Below, piece by piece: positions 58,800 through 64,000 of a stretch of 64,000 nt of DNA; position 1 is the first letter of the stretch; every line of letters starts with the position of its first letter. A program made the position numbers and the translations under genes. Where the stretch lies: the NCBI RefSeq assembly GCF_932294415.1, contig NC_065542.1, positions 43,241,942-43,305,941 of the forward strand. Reading direction: 5' to 3'. Below the pieces are notes generated by a model. The model was not told where the DNA came from, ran no database searches, and saw only the letters and a program-made list of their open reading frames with translations. The stretch is from Quercus robur. Its lineage: Eukaryota > Streptophyta > Magnoliopsida > Fagales > Fagaceae.

Positions 58800-61435
58800 G
58801 AAGAAAAAATTCCTCAAATCAATGAATTGAAAAAACAAAACAAAAACAAAAGAACTACCACACTTCATACAGAAATCACAACTCTTTTACAAATTATAAT
58901 AAAACCAGCACATATGATTATAATAAAAATAAATAAAAACAAAGATAACTTAATTACTTGATGAAAAAAATGATATGGGATTCTTAAAAATTATGAATCT
59001 CACTTAAAAACTGCTCAAAATTGAACAACTAGTTTCCAAAAACCTTAAGGGCCTTGAAATGAGTGCATTGGCTGGCCATGGTTCATGATCTGCGGTTCAT
59101 TTTGTTACTAGTTCTCTTTGATTTTAGTGGACTCTGTCTTTTGAGCAAATGAAAGAAAGAAAGGAAAGTAGTGAAAGAGATAGAGATTTGAGGTTTACCT
59201 TCTGGTTTAAGGGGTTTGGAAATGTTGATTAATAATCTAACGTATAATTGAATGAGAATTCCTTCATGTCCTTTAGTAAGAGACGCATTTCTTCGTTAAA
59301 TATAAGTTTGTACAAAAGACACAACTCTTTATTTAATGAAAGCTCAGATTTGTGCTAAAACACAAGAGTTTGTTCAAACCTCCAATTAAAAATTACAGTT
59401 AGATTGCTTTTACTTGAACTTAAACAAAGTGCGAAACAAGAGTAAATGCGCAATGAATTGATAACATTACCCTAAGCCATATTCATCCATCATCAACAAT
59501 AAAATGAAAGTTTAAAGAGTAGGGAAGAGAGATGCAAACAGGAAATAACACCAAGATGTGTTATCAAAGAGGAAACCGAATAACTCGGTGAAAAACCTCT
59601 CCGCGACCCTCTAAGTCGAAATCGATCCATTAGAGAATAAATTTGGAGTACATGAATAACAAAAGACCCTTCGAGCCTAGTCTACTCCATGTACTTGAGT
59701 CCTCCAAGCTCCTGCTACTAACAGACTTCTCGGAGTCATTTCTTCTCTAGTTTTCCGAATACCGCAATTTAGCCCGATTGCATCCACCGATGAATGGCTC
59801 CTTCCAATGCTTCCCAATAGCACAAAAATCTCACTTAACACTCAAAATTGGTGTGGTAAGTATTTGGGATAACAACCTCTCAAGGATCTAGAAATGGAGA
59901 GGTAGGAGATGAGGAAAACCACAAGAAAATGTGTAGATAATTGTGGGTATAACAATCTCTAACTCTCAAGTGTATTTGCTAGGGTTTTCTTTCTAAAAAG
60001 TACTCCTTACAATTCGTGAGTAATGATGGTATTTATAGTGTGGGTAAAGAATTTGGTAAAGCAACTTAACTTTTTACCAAACAAAGAGTTTCGAGGATAC
60101 TTCGTGGGATGGCCCTTCTAGCGAAACACTCGCGAACTTTATAGCCTGGCATGACTCTTCAGCTTCTAGTCATGTGCTTCACACGTGGCCTTTTTGTGGG
60201 TTGCTTCTTGCGAGCTAGTCGCGACTTCCACTAATTCACATTTTGAAGCTTAATTCTTCACTAATCTCTCACACTCATCCCTTACAAATAAACCCACATA
60301 CATACAGGGAAAATAATTGAAGAGATTACAATCAAGTTTGGCATGGAATTAAAGCTAACACAAGCTAGTTGAAAATCACAACTTTACATTTAATAACTAA
60401 TTTAACGTTATATATATTTTCTACTTAAACGTTGGTGAAGCATCATCATCTACTAGTAGGAGTTATTGCATAAGTGAGGGTAATTATGGTGTGATCACTC
60501 ATCACTTTTGTACATTAACTTCTCCCACTTGATCACACCATAACTAATGGTGTTAACTACAATCAACATATACTATGACTCCCATGGTATTGCTTTATGT
60601 TTATTCTCATCTATGCTTCTCATAGATTGATGTCAATGCCTGATCCTAGCAATCGTACGTACCTATTATGGCGCTTACAAAAGCATCATTGTAGGCCTCT
60701 GTTTATAGCGGCAATTACAAAAACCATTATAATAGGTGACCTATATTGGCAGTTTTTGAAAATAACAGGAAAAAAAGCCAATATAGGACGGTTTTTTTGT
60801 AGCACTCCACTAATCACACCCTTTGTCATATACTATATTTCTTGTCGTATACTCTAGAGGTCTTATCAATTCACTATTATTTCAAGTGAACAACATTAGA
60901 CGGTGGGACTTAGTCCACACTCGCCTCTGGGATTTTATTCTGCTTGTATTACTACCAACATCCTTTAGCCACACACACCAGACATGTGTCGACCTACATT
61001 GACTTTTACATTACATACTTTTCTCTAAGCCAATATTTTTGAAGATTCTCCACAAACAATTTTATCGATGAATCTGTGCAGTTCTCATTCACAATGCTTT
61101 TATACTTAGCACCGACCAATTATGTCCCCAAAGTAGAAGCTACATAGCTATGTTTTCCAGGCATCCTTGGTCCTTTTGTCTATGCAACCGCATGTAGTAT
61201 TCCACCTATATTTTTGAATCCACGAGTCTTATATTCCCCACATGCTCTCTATTTCTAACTAGAGTCAAAATCCTTTGGTCATAGGATCAGCCACCATCTC
61301 GCTCGAGGGGATAAATTGAACTCATTTCTCACCCCTTTTCACTATATCTTGAAAATATCAATAATCCAGGTGTTTGAATTTGGAGTTATTTGCTCTATTC
61401 TTTATTAATGAGATAGCAAACTTGTTTCATCTAAT
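58800..61435. other. Interval with degenerate LTR-like sequence
   Basis: A TATA-bearing LTR-like stretch with 'ctagtcgcga' motifs lies at about 59950-60240. A block with palindromic 'ctattatggcgctt' and 'cctatattggc' motifs lies at 60660-60800, recalling MULE or CACTA subterminal repeats. Sequence at 60890-61330 reads like the leader of a copia-type element. No intact coding region and no clear borders. Confidence 0.3.
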
Positions 61436-61532
61436 GGATTAATAAAGAAGGAAGCAGTTGTACGAGCTAAATTTGAATTTGTCACCACTTGTTGTTCAAC
61501 ACCTTCCAACTTCCCATTACTGATAATCTACA
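61436..61532 (-). pseudogene. DOX last-exon fragment
   Basis: After a TTGTAG acceptor near 61532 the minus strand reads ISNGKLEGVEQQVVTNSN followed by ARTTASFF, then homology stops near 61436. The iron-binding His of EHRVV is changed to Gln. Intron 3 sequence continues on the high-coordinate side to about 62510, interrupted by the TRIM at 61685-62425. Confidence 0.8.
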
Positions 61533-61684
61533 ATGCAGCATAATTTCAAATGCAATGATTAAGAAACAATATCTATATTAAAAAGTTCATCACAAAAAAA
61601 AATCGCCATGATGGTCAAGTAGAAAATTACCCTAAATTATGGGGTACTTGCACTTTGTACCATAAACTACGAAAACTTGTAATT

Positions 61685-62425
61685 TGTTGAGTGTACATGT
61701 GTGAATGAAGTATTAGGTTGAATAATGATGGGAAAAATAGGTGGTTAATATAACATAGTTAAACTCATATCCATTGGGTTTAGGCCTTTTGGTTAATCGT
61801 GTCTTTATATTTTAGAGTCTCCCTGAGATGTTTATCTCTTGCAACAAATGGTATCAAAGCTCATAGTGGTGTGTGGCAAAGGTGGCAAGATTAATAAGGT
61901 TCTTTTTGTAGTTGGAACGAAAATCGGGTATCTGTACTTGGAGCTATTTTGCAAATGGAGTAGGGATGGATGCCTTTGTAATTAGAGTAGGAACGGTATA
62001 TTACACCAAGCAAGTCCATAACCCACACAAACAATCCTGGAAAAAGACCTAACAAAGGATATTCTCAATGGTGCTAGACAACGGTGATGGTGAGGCGCGA
62101 GGTTCTCATGGATAAAAGATGCATGAGGTTGACATGTGGAGACCCATGAATGATGTACTAGTGAAGGAAAAAGTCCATTAGGTAAGCGGGAGTGATTAGG
62201 GCTTGTTCATGACCCACAGAGAGGTCTTGAAGCCCACAGAGAGGTAGAGACTCACACGTGAGGAGGATATTGTTGGGTGTATATGTGTAAGTGAAATCTC
62301 ACATCGAATAATGATGAGAAAAATGAGTGGTTAATATAATATAGTTGGACTCTACCCATTGGGTTTAGACATTTTGGGTTAAGTGTGTCTCTATATGTTA
62401 TATTAACTACTTAATCTCCCCAACA
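61685..62425 (+). mobile_element. TRIM (terminal-repeat retrotransposon in miniature)
   Basis: Two direct terminal repeats (61685-61846, 162 bp, and 62271-62425, 155 bp) both begin TGTTG and end CAACA or GCAACA. A primer-binding site TGGTATCAAAGC (61849-61860) follows the first. A purine-rich tract (GAGGAGGATA) precedes the second. The flanks are 'taatt' and 'taatc', a 5 bp target duplication with one change. The 424 bp interior has no coding capacity. The insertion splits DOX intron 3 sequence that is continuous in the other copies. Confidence 0.9.
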
Positions 62426-62539
62426 TAATCACCACCCTAATTGTAAAATCTTTGTTAATTGCACCACATAGCTTGATTGACAATTAAAATTAATGAGCAT
62501 GCTCCACCCTTTTTGAATTTACAACTAGATATTGTCATC

Positions 62540-64000
62540 AAAGATAAAGGGACATTAAGTGATTATACTTTTTTCATGATAGCAGGGATCAAGGATCACA
62601 CAATAGAAAATAATCCAAACAAGGCGTATCTTAATTTAATACCAATTGGAAAATGCTCTTGAACTCCAAACGCATGGCTTTATACCAATTTTACTGATTA
62701 TTAGTTTATGGTCCAAGTGACTAATTTAATGGTTTCATCAATAATATAAATAAGGCAGTAATCAAGAAATCACACCAAAACTCATGCAACTAGCACTGCA
62801 AGTTGTTTATGGCATGAAAACCTAAAACAGTAAAAACCCTTCAGGGTTGCACCCAATTCACCAAATCCACTAAGAAGATATTTGTGATACAAAATAACTT
62901 ACAAAACCTTCAATATATAAGTAATTGTTCTTGCATCCGGGCTCCCCACTTCTACTAGCAATAGTCTACACCAATTATTTATCTTCATAGCAATCCAATA
63001 ACACAGGTTAATTGCTAACTGCAAATCCAATCTCTGGGATACTCCATTGTTTGGATTAAACCTCCTCTCAAAGGTTTAGCAATATGGAGAGGTGGAGGTA
63101 TTTAAGTTGCAATGGTTTTTTTCTCAAGGGTTTGGTAGTCTCTACATTCTTCTACTAATTTTAGGGTTTTTATTTTCGTTCATATATGTATCACAATTGA
63201 GGATGGGTTGGCTACAAAAATTATGTGGATAAACTAATTTTGAATTTCCTAGGCAAACTCACTCGATTGAGTTTTGAGTGAGTTTCAGGTGAATTGTTAT
63301 GTGTAACTGAATTTTGAATTATGACAACTTTGCTCAAAGTCTCACCTGACATATTGATTCTTGCTTTAATGAAATTCCTGTTGTAGCACTTTGAACTCTT
63401 TCGTCTGAATATAATCTTCAATGACATTATGCAATTTACAATTTAATTAAAACTCAAATACATGGAAATGTGCAATTACAACTAAAACTTTTGAATCGAA
63501 ATTTTGCCAACACTAAATTTCCTAACACCATCAAAACAAAACAACTCATTTTGTTGTTCAGATATGTTTTTCCACATGTGAACTATCATCTTACAATATA
63601 TACGACCATTATTTGCTTTTATTTAGTTTGCCAATCCATAATATATTACAATGCATTCAAAATCTTATATTTAATTGGTGTTCATGACAATAAAATTTTA
63701 TTAAATAAAACAATGATGACAATGAAAAGTAACAGATGCACTAAGGGCGTTGGTTTGAAAAACATTTTTAGAAACTTTTTATAAAATGGTCTATTAATAA
63801 ATTCTCTAAAAGCACCTATTAACAAAGCTCATCATATTATTAGTGCAATGTAGTACAAACCAATTCCAAACGAGAGTTGGCAGTGACATTTATCATTATG
63901 ATCCACCTAACTTTAGGGTTTTGCAGTTTGCTAGTTTGATGTTAACCAACTAATGTTCGCTTGTTTGATATCAATGGCCATACATTTATTCATGAAGTAC
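62540..64000. repeat. Duplicated DOX 3'-flank segment (copy D), runs off the window
   Basis: It matches 6118-7640 in order and orientation. In copy A the matching point is followed after about 35 bp by the last codons of DOX exon 4, so a further DOX copy should begin just past the right edge. Confidence 0.85.

Overview
This window looks like nuclear DNA of a woody eudicot plant. Genes are split by GT-AG introns, intergenic DNA is AT-rich, and retrotransposons, MITEs, a TRIM and tRNA-derived SINEs fill most of the space. Several repeat families resemble ones I associate with Fagales (oak, chestnut, beech), but that is memory and not a search result. The only host gene that reads intact is one hyoscyamine-6-dioxygenase-like 2-oxoglutarate-dependent dioxygenase (DOX). 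Nearly everything else is a mobile element or a broken gene.

Layout. 0-2.2 kb: a decayed minus-strand 'plant transposon protein' gene with an internal duplication. 3.2-6.1 kb: a minus-strand Ty1/copia gag with a good primer-binding site and one LTR, but no pol. 6.1-26.8 kb: the DOX cluster, all minus strand: one intact gene (7.66-11.65 kb, intron 3 enlarged by a Helitron-like insertion), a wrecked copy (13.4-14.5 kb, split by a Mutator-type MITE and with exon 2 present as a hairpin), an orphan last exon (19.9-20.1 kb) and a near-intact copy with one missing base (24.9-26.8 kb). A minus-strand LINE (15.3-19.5 kb), a copia LTR piece, MITEs, a SINE and microsatellites lie between them. 28.3-30.45 kb: a minisatellite of about 92 bp units. 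33.8-47.0 kb: a FAR1-related (MULE-derived) pseudogene whose last exon is split by an 11 kb Ty3/gypsy element with both LTRs and a 5 bp target duplication. 48.2-50.3 kb: the C-terminal half of a class II CPD photolyase gene. 51.3-57.25 kb: a plus-strand LINE ending in poly(A). 58-64 kb: a SINE, LTR-like sequence, another DOX last-exon fragment with a TRIM in the adjoining intron, and a second copy of the DOX 3' flank that runs off the window.

How the parts relate. The DOX copies share exon borders, intron sequence and 3' flank, so the locus grew by segmental duplication and was then broken by insertions. The gypsy element is the most notable object. It is a Tat-like layout: gag-pol in one plus-strand frame, then about 4.5 kb carrying tandem repeats and a separate four-exon gene on the opposite strand (Transposase_28-like, then a coiled-coil tail), before the 3' LTR. 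Stop codons across the FAR1 gene, the gypsy element and its antisense gene are nearly all explained by C-to-T or G-to-A changes, as expected for cytosine methylation followed by deamination.
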